A stretch of 64,000 bases of DNA from JACRCT01 sp049841135 (GCA_049841135.1 JASGHK010000008.1:124001-188000), one strand, 5' to 3'. Shown: positions 53,720 through 63,635, counted from the stretch's first letter. Made by a program: numbers and translations. Notes: a model not told the origin generated them from the letters alone.

Positions 53720-56700
53720 CAATCCCGGTCCTCTCCGAGCTTGCCCGCGCCGGCGGGCTTCTTGACGGCCGGCCCTTCGACGGTCTCGACGAGCGACGAC
53801 GGGTAGAACGTGGTGGGCACCGGCACCGAGCGCGCCTTCTTGAGGACCTTGAAGTCCGAGCGCAGACGGGCCAGCGACTCCTGCGTCCTGTCACACCACT
53901 CGTTGTCGACCAGTTGCTTCTCCAGACACTCCTTGGCGGTGGTCTGGTAGGCCTCGACGGCCTTCTCCTCCATGCCGGTCACCTTCTCGACCAGGGTCGA
54001 GCGGTACATGTCGCAGCCCTCGTCGCCGTAGGCGGCCTTGATGTCCGGCGGGCACGGGCTCTCGACCAGCGTGGTGGCGAAGCGCTCCAGGACGAAGCCC
54101 TTCTTGTAGGACGCCGCGAGGATCCACTCGACGCTCTTGAACTGGTAGACCTCGCTGTAGCTGTCCTGCAGCTTCTTGGCCTCCGTCAGCTTGGCCTTGA
54201 ACGCGTTCTCCAGCGCCCTGCCGCGGCCGGTGAGCTTGATGTCGTCCCACTTCTTGAACTCGACCTCGGCGAGCTGGAAGCGGGCGTAGCCGGCGGCGGA
54301 GGAGGCGGCCTCCTCTTTGCCGGTGAGGCCGCGCTTCTTGTACTCCTGCGTCGAGGTCAGGTACGAGGCGCGCGCGCCGGTCTCGTTGCGGAGCGTGCGC
54401 TGGCAGTCGCCGATGCGCTTGTAGGCGTCGACGACGCGCTCCGACTGCTTGGCGTCCTTGGAGAACTTCTTGATGAACTCGTTGAGCGACTGAATCTCAC
54501 GGCCGCAGTCGTTCATCTTTTCGTAGATGGTCGCCGCCTTGTAGAGGTTCTTCGGCGCGTCCTCGTCGGAGGGATAGAGGTCGGCGAAGCGCGTGAACTG
54601 CTTGGCGGCGTCCTGGTAGCGCTGCAACGCCTCGAGCAGGCGGGCCAGGTTGTTGAGCGCGGCCGGGCGGTCCTTCGACTTGGCGTACTTGTCGACGAGC
54701 TCCTTGTAGCGCTCGACGGCCTTCTCGTGGTCGTAGCTGTTCTCGGCGTTGACCGCGACGCGGAAGAGCGCCACGTCGGCGAGGTCGGACTTCGGGTACT
54801 CCTTGTAGATGCGCTCGTAGAGCTTGAGGGCCGACTCGAACCGGCGGGCGTTCTCGCGGCAGACGGCGGCGTTGTTGAGGGCCTTGTCGGCGAACTGGTA
54901 GTCCTTGTTGCGCTCGACCAGGTCCTCGTAGAGCTTGCCGGCCTCGTCCCACTTCTTGTCGGCCATCAGCTTCTCGGCCTGCTTGAACATGGCGTTGTCG
55001 CCGAAGCCGCTCAGGATCTTGCCGGCGTCGCTCTTCGGGTCGACCTTCGACTTGCCGTCTTTGCCGCCCTTCAACAGGTCGTTGGTGAACTGCGTGACGG
55101 CGACCCAATCCTTGGTGATGAGGAAGGTCTCCAGGGTGAGGTTGGAGGCGAACTTGGCGAACTCGCTGCCCGGGTAGCTCTCGGCGATCTGCGCGAAGCG
55201 CCGACGCGCCTCCTCGAAGTCCTCGTAGACGTAGTAGGCCTCGGCCGCGCGGTAGGCGATCTTCGGGGCGCCCTCGTGCCTGGGCTGCATCTTGATGAAA
55301 CCGTCGCCGGCGGAGACGAACTTCTTCCACAGGTCGGGCAGCGGCTTCTTCTCGACCGAGCGGCTCTCGGCCCAGTCGCGAGAGGTGAAGACCGGCTTGG
55401 TCTCGAGCACGGGCGGGCTGGCCTTCTGCTGCGCGTCGATCTCCTTCTGGTACGCGAGCACCGCGTTGTAGGCGGAGTCGGCCAGGAAGCGCGTGTCGGC
55501 GGTCGAGTCGCGCACCGCCTCGAAGTGCTTGGCGGCGGCGAGGAACTGCAGCGAGGAGTAGAGGCAGTCGGCGAGGTAGTACTCGAGCTCGTAGGCCACC
55601 TTCGAGTGCGGGAAGCGCTTGAGGTAGTCGTCGTAGCCGCGCGCGGCGATCTCGAACTCGCGCTTGGCCTGGTCGAGCTTGTCGTTCTTGACGTGCTGCA
55701 GCGCCTGCTGGTGGTGGTAGATGGCCGCCGAGTAGAGGCTCTTCTCCGAGAGCTCCTGCGCGCCCTTGATCACGTCCGAGTTGGACTTGTTCTTCTCGTA
55801 CCAGGGCGAACCGGGGGCGTAGTTCTTGACCGAGAGCTCGCGCTCTCCGAACGCGCCCTCGAAGTCGCGCTTGCCCTGCTCGTAGGCCTTGACGATCTTG
55901 TCCTGGATCTGCGGGGCGTTGGCGTTGGTCGGGTCCTTGGCCAGGTTCTGCTTGTAGGCGGCGATGGCGTCGTCCCACTTGGTCTGGTCGGAGTAGACGT
56001 CGCCCAGGCGCTTCCAGAGCTCGGCCTCCCAAGGCCGCAGCCCGATGCGCCCGAACAGCTCCTGCGCCTTGGCGATGGAGCCCCACTTCTCGTCGGCGAA
56101 CGAGATGGCCATGTACTGCAGCGCCTCCGTCCGCAGGTCGCCGCCGGCTTCGTCCTCACCCTTCTCCTTGCTCTGCTGGTCGTAGAAGTCCACCAGCTGG
56201 ACGAACGAGTCGACAGCCTTGTCGAAGTTGTCCATGCGGTAATACGTCCAGCCCAGCTTGTAGATGGCCTTGTCGTAGAGCGGGTGGTCCTTGAAGGTCG
56301 CCGCCTTGGCGTAGGCCTCGGCCGCGTTCTCGAGCGCCTGCGGCTCGCCCACCGCGTCGAAGTAGTACTCGCCCAGGCGGACCCAGGCCTCGGGCACGTA
56401 GCGCGAGGTGGGGTACATCGCGATGAGGCGCCGGAACGTGTCGCGGCTCTGCTCGAGCTCACCCTGCTTCTCCAGGCAGAAGCCGAGCAGGTAGCGCGAG
56501 GCGTCGTTGAACCGGTAATCGGGGAACTTGGTGATGAGGGTCTGGTAGAGCTCCACCGAGCGCTGGAAGCTCTGCTTGGGCTCGGGCGGCGCTGCGGCGA
56601 GCTTGCCGGACTCGACGAGCTTGAGCTGCTCCTCGTAATCCTTCATCGCCAGGTTGTAGTCGTCCTTGGTCTTCTCGTAGTAGAGCTCGGCCAGGCGGAA

Positions 56701-57264
56701 CATCACGTCCGGCGTGTACTTGGGCTCGTCGGGGTAGCGCTGCAGGAACTCCTCGAACATCGCGATGGCGTCCAGGCGCTCCTTGCGCTCGAGCACCTCG
56801 ATGTCGCTGATGGCCTTCTCGTAGCTGGCCTCGAGCCCCTTGCGCTTCTCCTCGTACTTCTTCTCGATGAGCAGCTGGATTTCCTTGCGGTACTCCTTGG
56901 CCTGCTCCTCGTACTCGCGCACCGTCTCGGCGAGGTCGGCGTACTCCCTCTCCTCGTCGGGGGTCTTGCCCATGCCCTCAAAGCGGCCGCGCTCGCGGCG
57001 CTCGCTGGGGACGACCGTGGCCTTCTTCTCGTCGGTGGCGCGCTCGGCGTCCGACTTCACCTGCGGACCGGACGCGGATGCGGCACCCTCCTGGCCATCC
57101 TTGCCCGGGCTTGCCGAGGCGTCCTTATTGGCCTCGTCACCCTTCTTTCCATCGGCCTTCTTGGCCTCCGCCTTGGCCGCGGCGGCGGGGGCCTGCGCCG
57201 GGAGGGCGAGGACGGCGGCGAAGGCGAGGGCGATGGCGAAGGCGAAGGCGAAGGGTCGTCGCAT
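53719..57264 (-). CDS. large exported TPR protein (GltD/NfsD-like)
   Basis: 1181 residues, intact. Signal peptide MRRPFAFAFAIALAFAAVL, a charged low-complexity linker, a coiled coil (ETVREYEEQAKEYRKEIQ), then TPR/Sel1-like repeats over the whole length (AMFEEFLQRYPDEPKYTPD, LVERNKDYQFADKALNNAA, LYERIYKEYPKSDLADVAL). The last residues are GAGKLGEDRD, a motif repeated in the next protein. It overlaps that gene by ATGA and follows another TPR gene by about 20 bp. As a giant periplasmic TPR protein it would be the scaffold of the cluster. Confidence 0.75.
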   Translation of the reverse strand: MRRPFAFAFAIALAFAAVLALPAQAPAAAAKAEAKKADGKKGDEANKDASASPGKDGQEGAASASGPQVKSDAERATDEKKATVVPSERRERGRFEGMGKTPDEEREYADLAETVREYEEQAKEYRKEIQLLIEKKYEEKRKGLEASYEKAISDIEVLERKERLDAIAMFEEFLQRYPDEPKYTPDVMFRLAELYYEKTKDDYNLAMKDYEEQLKLVESGKLAAAPPEPKQSFQRSVELYQTLITKFPDYRFNDASRYLLGFCLEKQGELEQSRDTFRRLIAMYPTSRYVPEAWVRLGEYYFDAVGEPQALENAAEAYAKAATFKDHPLYDKAIYKLGWTYYRMDNFDKAVDSFVQLVDFYDQQSKEKGEDEAGGDLRTEALQYMAISFADEKWGSIAKAQELFGRIGLRPWEAELWKRLGDVYSDQTKWDDAIAAYKQNLAKDPTNANAPQIQDKIVKAYEQGKRDFEGAFGERELSVKNYAPGSPWYEKNKSNSDVIKGAQELSEKSLYSAAIYHHQQALQHVKNDKLDQAKREFEIAARGYDDYLKRFPHSKVAYELEYYLADCLYSSLQFLAAAKHFEAVRDSTADTRFLADSAYNAVLAYQKEIDAQQKASPPVLETKPVFTSRDWAESRSVEKKPLPDLWKKFVSAGDGFIKMQPRHEGAPKIAYRAAEAYYVYEDFEEARRRFAQIAESYPGSEFAKFASNLTLETFLITKDWVAVTQFTNDLLKGGKDGKSKVDPKSDAGKILSGFGDNAMFKQAEKLMADKKWDEAGKLYEDLVERNKDYQFADKALNNAAVCRENARRFESALKLYERIYKEYPKSDLADVALFRVAVNAENSYDHEKAVERYKELVDKYAKSKDRPAALNNLARLLEALQRYQDAAKQFTRFADLYPSDEDAPKNLYKAATIYEKMNDCGREIQSLNEFIKKFSKDAKQSERVVDAYKRIGDCQRTLRNETGARASYLTSTQEYKKRGLTGKEEAASSAAGYARFQLAEVEFKKWDDIKLTGRGRALENAFKAKLTEAKKLQDSYSEVYQFKSVEWILAASYKKGFVLERFATTLVESPCPPDIKAAYGDEGCDMYRSTLVEKVTGMEEKAVEAYQTTAKECLEKQLVDNEWCDRTQESLARLRSDFKVLKKARSVPVPTTFYPSSLVETVEGPAVKKPAGAGKLGEDRD

Positions 57265-57287
57265 CGGAAGAGTCTCAGCGGGGCGCG

Positions 57288-59656
57288 CTACTCCACGTCC
57301 TTGAGGACCTCCTTGAACTCGGTGTCCAGGCCCTTGAGCTCGCGGTCCTTCTGCTTGGCGAGGTTCTGGATCTGAAGGGTCTTGTCCTGCTTGCGGGTCC
57401 AGGCCACGTCCACCAGGCCGACGTCGGCCTTGAGCACCAGGTCGTAGAACTGCCGGCGCACCCGCTTGAAGCTCTCGAAGGCGATGGAGCCGACCAGGTT
57501 CTGGGCGTTGCCGGCGACGGTGGTCACCTCGGCGTCATAGGCCTTGAGCAGCTCGGTCTCGGTTCGCACCTTCTCGCGCATCGCCTCGGCCTTGCGCTTG
57601 ACCGCGTCGCGGATGGTGGCCTTGGCGTTCGCCGAGCGGGTCTGGAGGGCGGCGATGGTGGTCCGGACCTGGTCGACGTTGCTCAGCACCGCGCGGCTGG
57701 AGTCGGGCAGCTCGGTGCGCAGGCTGGCCAGGAGCTCCTTCTCCCGCTGCAGGGCCTTCTCGTAGCGCTCGCGCAAGGAAGCGTCGGCGGTGCCGGTGAG
57801 GCCCAGCTTGGCCTTCTCGTCGCGCATGGCCTTCTGCGTCACCTGCAGCTCTTCGCGCAGCCCGTCGGCGATCTCGCGCTCCTTCTTCATGCGCTCGACC
57901 TCGTCCTTCTCGGTCTGGGCGTCGGGCTTGCGCTGGTCGCGGGTGTCGGCCAGGTACTTCTCTACCGCCGCGAGCACGGCGTACAGGCTCTCGACCTGCA
58001 GGCTCAGGCGGTACGCCTCCTGGTCGAGCCGGGTGATCTCCTGGCTCATCCGCATCCGTCGCGCCTCGAGGTCCTGCTCGCTCTTGGGCAGCGACTGGAA
58101 CTGGGCGTCCAGCCGCTCGCGCTCCGCCTTGACCTGCTCGAGCTTCCTTCTGCAGGTCGCCCAGCCGCGTGCCGCCCACCAGGCGCTGCTCGACCGCGAG
58201 CAACTGCTTCTCGACCTGCGCCAGCGAGCTGTCCACGGCGTCCGCGCGGTTGAGGCCCTCCTGGTACTGCGGGAAGAAGCTCGAGCGCGCGCTTGTCCAG
58301 CACCTCGAACAGGCGGGTGGCGACCTCGTTGGACTCGATGACGCCCTTCTTGCTGGCGTCGATGTCCCCGGTCATGCGCACCGCGTCGGCGACGTCGCGG
58401 CTGGTGGTGGCCCACTTGACGGCGATGGGCGGCAGGAAGGCGGTGATGTCGAAGGTCTTGCCCGACTCGGCGATGACCTGCTGGAAGTAGCGCACCGGGT
58501 CGGGGTGCGCCTTCAGGCGGCCGTCGATGTTGTCGTACACCTCGAGGTAGGTGTTGATGACCGCGGTGTAGCTCTCGTTGGCCTCCTGGTACTTGCCCAG
58601 CTTGAGCAGCAGGTGCCCCTGGAGGATGCGAGCCTCGGGCGCGAGCACCGAGTCGGGTGCGGCGAGCAGCAGCTTCTCGCAAGCCTGGTTGGCCTTCTCG
58701 TACTCCGCGGGCCCACCGGTCTTGGCCCGCCGCACGTGCGTCCAGGCGATCTCGTAGAGCGCGTCGACGAAGTTGTCGGAGTTGTAGTCGATCTCCTGGT
58801 ACCGGTCGATCGCCTCGGTGTACTTGCCGAGCTCGAAGTAGACGCGACCCAGCGACAGGTTCGCCTGCTCGTGGGTCTTCTTCTCGCGGGGGCTGTTCGC
58901 CGGAATCTTGAGCACGCGCTCGAAGGCGGCGGAGGCCGCGGCCATGTCTCCCGACTGCACGGCGAGCACGCCCAGGAAGTAGGCAGCCTGCATCGCATAG
59001 GCGCCGCCCGCGTCGGCCACCGGGCCAAAGACGGCCTGGGCGCGCGCGATCCGGTCCTTGTCCGGCACGTCGGTGCGGCGGAAGAGCCACTTGGCGTAGA
59101 CGTAGGCGAGCTCGGCAGGCAGCGCGCCGCCCGGGCCCTTGGCCTGTTCGATGTACTGGTCGATGCCGGTGAACTCGTTGATGCGCCCGCTGATCTCCAG
59201 GTAGCGGCCCAGGGCGTCCCGGTAGTGGTCGCCCCGCTGGTTCATGTGCTCGCGAAAGTAGAGCCGCGCGCCCAGGTAGTTCTGCTGCTGGTAGAGCGCC
59301 TCCGCGAGCATATAGAGCGCGTTGGCGTACTCGCGCATGCCGCGGAAGGTGGCGCTGCCGACGAGGTCGTAGAAGAGGACCGAGGCCGCCTGGTAGTTGT
59401 TGAGCAGGAACTGGATCTCGGCGTCCGAGTAGCGGCGCTTGAGCGCCTCCTGCTCACCAGGCTCGTTCTTGTAGGTGTACTGCTGCTCCACCACCTGCAG
59501 CCGCGCCTCGATCTGCCCGAGGTCCTTGCGCACCCGCTCGACCTCTGCGCTCTCCGCTGCCGTGTCGACCGGCGCCTGTGGCTGCGCCGCCCTCACCTGA
59601 CTGGCCGGGGCCAGCGCCGTGAGCGCGAGGACGAGCGATGCGAGGGAGAGACGCAT
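57288..59656 (-). CDS. exported TPR/coiled-coil protein (two frame breaks)
   Basis: About 788 residues corrected. ATG 59656, signal MRLSLASLVLALTALAPAS. The N-terminal half is TPR-like (YANALYMLAEALYQQQNYLG, QANLSLGRVYFELGKYTEA). The frame breaks near 58,288 (extra C before TTCTTC) and near 58,148 (extra G in AAGAAG). The C-terminal half is a long coiled coil (LDQEAYRLSLQVESLYAVL) ending LDTEFKEVLKDVE. It is in the same leftward operon as the GltD-like gene, 23 bp upstream of it, and probably contributes to the same periplasmic assembly. Confidence 0.7.
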
Positions 59657-59670
59657 GGACCTTGGGGTGC

Positions 59671-60465
59671 CTACTTGGTCTCGGCCGCCGCAGCGGGCTT
59701 GTCGGTGGGCGTAGCGTCCGTCGCCTTGGTGTCGGAGGCCGGAGCCTGGGAACGTCCTTCGGCGCCCTTGTCCTTCTTCATGGCGGCGTCCGTGGAGCGC
59801 TCCAAGTCATAGCGGACGGAGGGGCGGTCCTTCAGGTCGGTGGTGATGCCGCCCTTCTCGTGGCCGACCACCTTGACCGTGGTGATCTTCCCGGGCTCGG
59901 CGTCGAAGGTGTAGCTCGACTGCACCTTGAACTTGTAGCCCTCGAGGTAGCTGAAGATGCCGAAGCCGTGGCCTCGGAACTGAAGCTTGACCGCGATTTG
60001 GTGCTGGCCAGGGACGATGCGGCCGTTGAAGATCTCGAACTCTTCCTTCTTGTCGAGGTCGCCGTCGACGTCGACCTTGGTGTAGACCGGCGCACCGTCG
60101 AGCGCGTAGGCCACCGATTCCAAGTAGAAGGAGCTGCCCATCTCGTTGCGGTGGACGAGCACGGCCTTCGCGCCCTGGCTGATGGAGCCACCGCCGAGGA
60201 CCGACTCCTGCAGCAGCAGCAGGCGGGCCTTGGTCCTGAAGATCTTCTCCTTGAGGTCGTTGACCTGCTCCTCCATCGTCTTGACGCGGATGGAGAACTC
60301 CTCGTCGGAGGTCTGCGGCACGGGTGCCGCCGCGGGTGCGGCCGCCGCAGCCGGGTCGGAGGCAGGAGCGGGAGTTGCCGGAGCGGGCGTCTCACCAGCC
60401 TGGGCGAGAGTCCCCCAGGAGAGGAGAGCGATGGCTGCGAATACGGTCAGGCCTTGGGCTTTCAA
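59671..60465 (-). CDS. exported coiled-coil/beta protein, first gene of the Glt/Nfs-like operon
   Basis: TTG start at 60465 is chosen because AAAGGAC lies just upstream and it opens a proper signal peptide (LKAQGLTVFAAIALLSWGTLAQA). An Ala/Pro linker, a short coiled coil (VKTMEEQVNDLKEKIFRTK), a beta domain (VYTKVDVDGDLDKKEEFEI, GIFSYLEGYKFKVQSSYTF) and a disordered tail make 264 residues. It is separated by 14 bp from the next TPR gene. Not recognised by family. Confidence 0.6.
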   Translation of the reverse strand: MKAQGLTVFAAIALLSWGTLAQAGETPAPATPAPASDPAAAAAPAAAPVPQTSDEEFSIRVKTMEEQVNDLKEKIFRTKARLLLLQESVLGGGSISQGAKAVLVHRNEMGSSFYLESVAYALDGAPVYTKVDVDGDLDKKEEFEIFNGRIVPGQHQIAVKLQFRGHGFGIFSYLEGYKFKVQSSYTFDAEPGKITTVKVVGHEKGGITTDLKDRPSVRYDLERSTDAAMKKDKGAEGRSQAPASDTKATDATPTDKPAAAAETK

Positions 60466-60922
60466 TGTTGCGTCCTTTGGAATGTCTCGGGCTGCATTGG
60501 CCGAGCTTCCCCCTACTGCAAAGGCCGCCAGGAATCGGGACCTTCTACCATCCGGCAAGACCCACTGTCAATTTGCGAAACGCCCAAAAGGTCCCCTGCT
60601 TTCGAGCACTTCCAAGCAGCCCCCGCTTGCTTGCCAGCCCTGACCGACGGAGGTCGCACCCCCCTTGGTTGCCGGCGCCACCCAGCATGATCAGGGTTGG
60701 TCTTGGGCAGGTAGGACACGGCAAGGGCACGCACGGTCGGCGACTTCATCAGGCGGGCGCTCGGTTGGCTGCACGGCATCTCCGCTCCCAGACAGTCCAG
60801 GGCCTCCAGCCCACAGAGGCTACCCATGGATGTACCCGGCCACGACTTTTTGGATCGCGCCTGGGGTTTCGAACCTCGACCACCCGAACCAATCTGATCC
60901 CCAAGCCGACCCCGCAAATGAC
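60466..60922. other. 457-bp gene-free stretch between the envelope operon and mglBA
   Basis: Open frames here have no start context, no homology and atypical composition. The only structure I see is the promoter of the leftward operon at its left end (60543-60571). Confidence 0.5.
60543..60571 (-). promoter_or_regulatory. candidate promoter of the Glt/Nfs-like operon
   Basis: On the minus strand a perfect TTGACA (60571-60566) is followed after 17 bp by GTAGAA (60548-60543), or after 18 bp by TAGAAG, about 80 bp before the TTG start at 60465. The -10 is weak; the -35 is perfect. Confidence 0.5.
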
Positions 60923-60953
60923 GAGCCCCGCCGCGCCTCAGCGCTGCGGGGCT
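60923..60953 (-). terminator. terminator of mglBA
   Basis: GAGCCCCGC and GCGGGGCTC (60923-60931 and 60945-60953) form a 9-bp stem 22 bp beyond the mglA stop, followed on the minus strand by GTCATTTG. Confidence 0.65.
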
Positions 60954-60974
60954 CACCGATGAGTCGGATTTGTC

Positions 60975-61562
60975 TCAGCCGCCCTTCTTCAGCTCGGTCA
61001 GGACGAGCTTGGCGACGCTCTTGAGGGTGTCGAAGACGCCCACGCCGGTCGGCGCGACGGCCTGGTACTCCGGGACGTTGCGCGGATTCAGCAGCCGGCG
61101 CAGTTCGTCGACCGTCGCCACGTTCGGCAGGTCCCGCTTGTTGTACTGCACGACGAAGGGGACCTTGTTGAGGTCGTAGCCCTGCTCGGCCAGGTTGACC
61201 CGGAGGTTCTCCATCGACTCGATGTTCGCCTCCATGCGCTCGATTTGGCTGTCGGCGACGAAGACCACACCATCGACGCCCTTGAGGATGAGCTTGCGGG
61301 AGGCGTCGTAGAAGACCTGGCCTGGCACCGTGTACAGGTGGAAGCGGGTCTTGAACCCGCGGATCTCGCCGAGCGAGAGCGGCAGGAAGTCGAAGAAGAG
61401 CGTGCGCTCGGTCTCCGTGGCGAGGGAGATCATCTTCCCCTTCGCCTCGGGGTTGGTCTTTGCGTAGACGTACTGGAGATTCGTCGTCTTACCGCACAGG
61501 CCAGGCCCGTAGTACACGATCTTGCAGTTGATCTCGCGCGACGAGTAGTTGATGAACGACAT
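60975..61562 (-). CDS. mglA: MglA, Ras-like polarity GTPase
   Basis: 195 residues, the same length as Myxococcus MglA. It has P-loop YYGPGLCGKTTNLQ, the switch region FDFLPLSLGEIRGFKTRFHL, TVPGQVFYDASRKLILKG (the MglA-type replacement of the DxxG motif), ADSQIERMEANIESM and the NKxD motif NKRDLP. In its GTP form MglA marks the leading pole and activates gliding and type IV pili in myxobacteria. It is encoded 9 bp after mglB, its GTPase-activating partner. Starts MSFINYSSREINCK. Confidence 0.96.
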   Translation of the reverse strand: MSFINYSSREINCKIVYYGPGLCGKTTNLQYVYAKTNPEAKGKMISLATETERTLFFDFLPLSLGEIRGFKTRFHLYTVPGQVFYDASRKLILKGVDGVVFVADSQIERMEANIESMENLRVNLAEQGYDLNKVPFVVQYNKRDLPNVATVDELRRLLNPRNVPEYQAVAPTGVGVFDTLKSVAKLVLTELKKGG

Positions 61563-61571
61563 GGGGCGTGC

Positions 61572-62051
61572 CTACTCGCTGAAAAGGTTGTCGATGTCCG
61601 AGTCGGTGATCTCTGCGAAAGGCGAGCCCGAGCCAGGCGCTTCCACCTTCTTGAGGAGCCCCTCAAAGATCTTGGTGAGCTCGTCGCAGGCCTTGCGCGC
61701 CCTGAGGCGCACCAGGCCAATCCGGTTCTTGTCCTCGAAGATGATTACGAGGATGACCCGGCTGGCGACGAGGTTGATGTAGATGCAGTCCTTGTCGCCT
61801 TCGTGGAACTGGGTCGTGAAGTCCTTCTCGCCGATGAGCTTGGCGAGGCCGCCGGTGGCCGCGATGTTGCCAGCCGTGAGCGAGGCCAAGGAGGTCGTGT
61901 CCAGGTCCTGGGTCTGACCCGTCGCCGCGATCAGTTGTCCGTTCTTGTCGACGAGGAAGACGACCTTGGCGTTGGCGTCCTTGGTGAGGCGCTCGCAAAC
62001 GACGGTGATCTGATTGAACTCCTCTTCGTACATCACCATCTGCGGGTTCAT
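61572..62051 (-). CDS. mglB: MglB, roadblock GTPase-activating protein
   Basis: 159 residues, as in Myxococcus MglB. A single roadblock/LC7 fold: EEEFNQITVVCERLTKDANA, VVFLVDKNGQLIAATGQTQ, LDTTSLASLTAGNIAATGG, then KDCIYINLVASRVILVIIF. The tail (EITDSDIDNLFSE) is acidic. MglB dimers bind MglA at the lagging pole and stimulate GTP hydrolysis. It is the first gene of the mglBA operon. Confidence 0.96.
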   Translation of the reverse strand: MNPQMVMYEEEFNQITVVCERLTKDANAKVVFLVDKNGQLIAATGQTQDLDTTSLASLTAGNIAATGGLAKLIGEKDFTTQFHEGDKDCIYINLVASRVILVIIFEDKNRIGLVRLRARKACDELTKIFEGLLKKVEAPGSGSPFAEITDSDIDNLFSE

Positions 62052-62121
62052 CAGCTTCGCCTCGTTCTAGATCGCGACGGGAACCCGCATGCGTGAGCCG
62101 GGTGCGCCGTTCCCCGCCTGC

Positions 62122-62149
62122 ATCCTATGGACAGCGATGTGAGTGTCTA
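62122..62149 (-). promoter_or_regulatory. candidate mglBA promoter
   Basis: On the minus strand TAGACA (62149-62144), 16 bp, TAGGAT (62127-62122), about 70 bp before the mglB ATG at 62051. Reasonable sigma-70-like match, in the 245-bp region shared with the divergent nth gene. Confidence 0.45.
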
Positions 62150-62297
62150 CCAGACGGTGGGAGGGTGCGCAAGCGCCCTTCTCGGCGCGTTTTCAGGGTG
62201 TTTCGTCCTCGCCCGGCCGCGTGCCGGCAGGCCTGCCTGGCTGACGGGCGCTCGGCTCCATTGACAGCGCGCCGGGCTGCGGCGAGCGTGGCGCACC

Positions 62298-62966
62298 GTG
62301 AGAGAGACGAGCACCCAGAGGGCGGGCCGGGCAGCCCAGATCTTCGAGCGTCTGGCGAGCGCCTACCCTGAAGCGGCCACGGAGCTGGACTTCGGCACGC
62401 CGCTCGAGCTGCTGGTCGCGGTCCTGCTGTCGGCGCAGTGCACCGACGTGCGCGTGAACCAGGTGACGCCGGCGCTCTTCGCCCGCTTCCGCAGCGCCGA
62501 GGATTTCGCGCGCGCCAAGCCCCAGGAGATCGAGCCGTACATCAAGACCTGCGGCCTCTACCGCAACAAGGCCCAGGCCATCGCGCTGGCGAGCCGGGCC
62601 ATCGTCGCGGAGCACGGCGGGCAGGTGCCGACCTCCCGCGAGGCACTGGTGCAGCTTCCGGGCATCGGCAACAAATCGGCCGGCGTCATCTCCATGCACC
62701 TGTCGGAGACCGAGCACGCCTTCCCAGTGGATACGCACGTGGCGCGGCTGTCGTTCCGGCTGGGCCTGTCGAGGGCCGATCGCCCGGACGACATCGAACG
62801 CGACCTGCGCGAGCTGCTGCCGCGGGGGCTGTGGAAGCCCGGCCACCACCAGCTCATCCTGCACGGCCGGAGAGTCTGCACCGCGCGCGCCCCCAAGTGC
62901 CCGCAGTGCCCGCTGCTCGACCTGTGCCCCCGCAACGGGCTCCCGAAGCTGGCGAAGGAGGAGTAG
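62298..62966 (+). CDS. nth: endonuclease III
   Basis: DNA glycosylase/AP lyase for oxidised pyrimidines. 222 residues from GTG 62298. The helix-hairpin-helix LPGIGNKSAGV holds the catalytic Lys, VDTHVARLSFRLGL the catalytic Asp, and the C-terminal 4Fe-4S loop is intact (C-x6-C-x2-C-x5-C: CTARAPKCPQCPLLDLC). Convergent with def. Confidence 0.95.
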   Translation: MRETSTQRAGRAAQIFERLASAYPEAATELDFGTPLELLVAVLLSAQCTDVRVNQVTPALFARFRSAEDFARAKPQEIEPYIKTCGLYRNKAQAIALASRAIVAEHGGQVPTSREALVQLPGIGNKSAGVISMHLSETEHAFPVDTHVARLSFRLGLSRADRPDDIERDLRELLPRGLWKPGHHQLILHGRRVCTARAPKCPQCPLLDLCPRNGLPKLAKEE

Positions 62967-62969
62967 GCG

Positions 62970-63533
62970 CTACAGGCCGGGCGTCGAGAGGCGCTCTGGC
63001 TCGGGCTGCTTGCCCTCGGCCTTCTCGCGTTCGCGGTCGGCCTTGAGCCGCTTCATGCGCCGCTTGATGAGCCCGCGCTTGAGCGTCGAGATGCGGTCGA
63101 CGAACACCGTGCCGTCCAGGTGGTCGAGCTCGTGCTGCAGCGCGATGGCGAGCAGGCCGGTGCCCTCGACCTCGAACTCCTTGCCATCCTGGTCGAGCGC
63201 CTTGACGGTGACCTTCTCGTAGCGCGTCACCTCTTCCGCCTCGCCCGGGACCGACAGGCAGCCCTCTTCCCAGACGACCTCACCCTCGTGTTTGACGATG
63301 ACCGGGTTGATGAGCGCGAGCGGCTTGACGCCCTCCTGCTTGGGAGTGGTGTCGATGGTCACGATCCGTTGCAGCACGCCAATCTGCGGGGCGGCCAAGC
63401 CTACGCCGTTGGCCTTGTACATCGTCTCGAACATGTCGGCGACGATGGCGCGGACATCGTCGTTCACCGCCTTGACGTCGGTGGCCTGCTCGCTCAGCCG
63501 AGGATCGGGCCAGATGAGGATCTCGCGGACCAT
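62970..63533 (-). CDS. def: peptide deformylase
   Basis: Removes the formyl group from nascent proteins. 187 residues from ATG 63533 (MVREILIWPDPRLSEQATDV) after GAGAGG. All three metal-site motifs are present: GVGLAAPQIG, EEGCLSVPG and QHELDHLDG. The C-terminal tail is long and charged (RMKRLKADREREKAEGKQ). It nearly abuts nth tail to tail. Confidence 0.95.
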   Translation of the reverse strand: MVREILIWPDPRLSEQATDVKAVNDDVRAIVADMFETMYKANGVGLAAPQIGVLQRIVTIDTTPKQEGVKPLALINPVIVKHEGEVVWEEGCLSVPGEAEEVTRYEKVTVKALDQDGKEFEVEGTGLLAIALQHELDHLDGTVFVDRISTLKRGLIKRRMKRLKADREREKAEGKQPEPERLSTPGL

Positions 63534-63635
63534 GTCTTTACCTCTCGCCTCCCCAACACAAGAAAGCACGGGATTATAGGGACCGCAGGGGTCCGCATCC
63601 ACCCGCCCGTGGGGGATTGCCAGAGGGAGCTGCCG

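Noticed and set aside
53914..57375. A 1153-codon plus-strand open frame
   Set aside because: Antisense to the intact GltD-like TPR gene; Leu/Val/Gly-rich composition without any motif.
60513..60956. A 147-codon minus-strand open frame between the envelope operon and mglA
   Set aside because: No recognisable protein features, poor start context, and it covers the mglA terminator.
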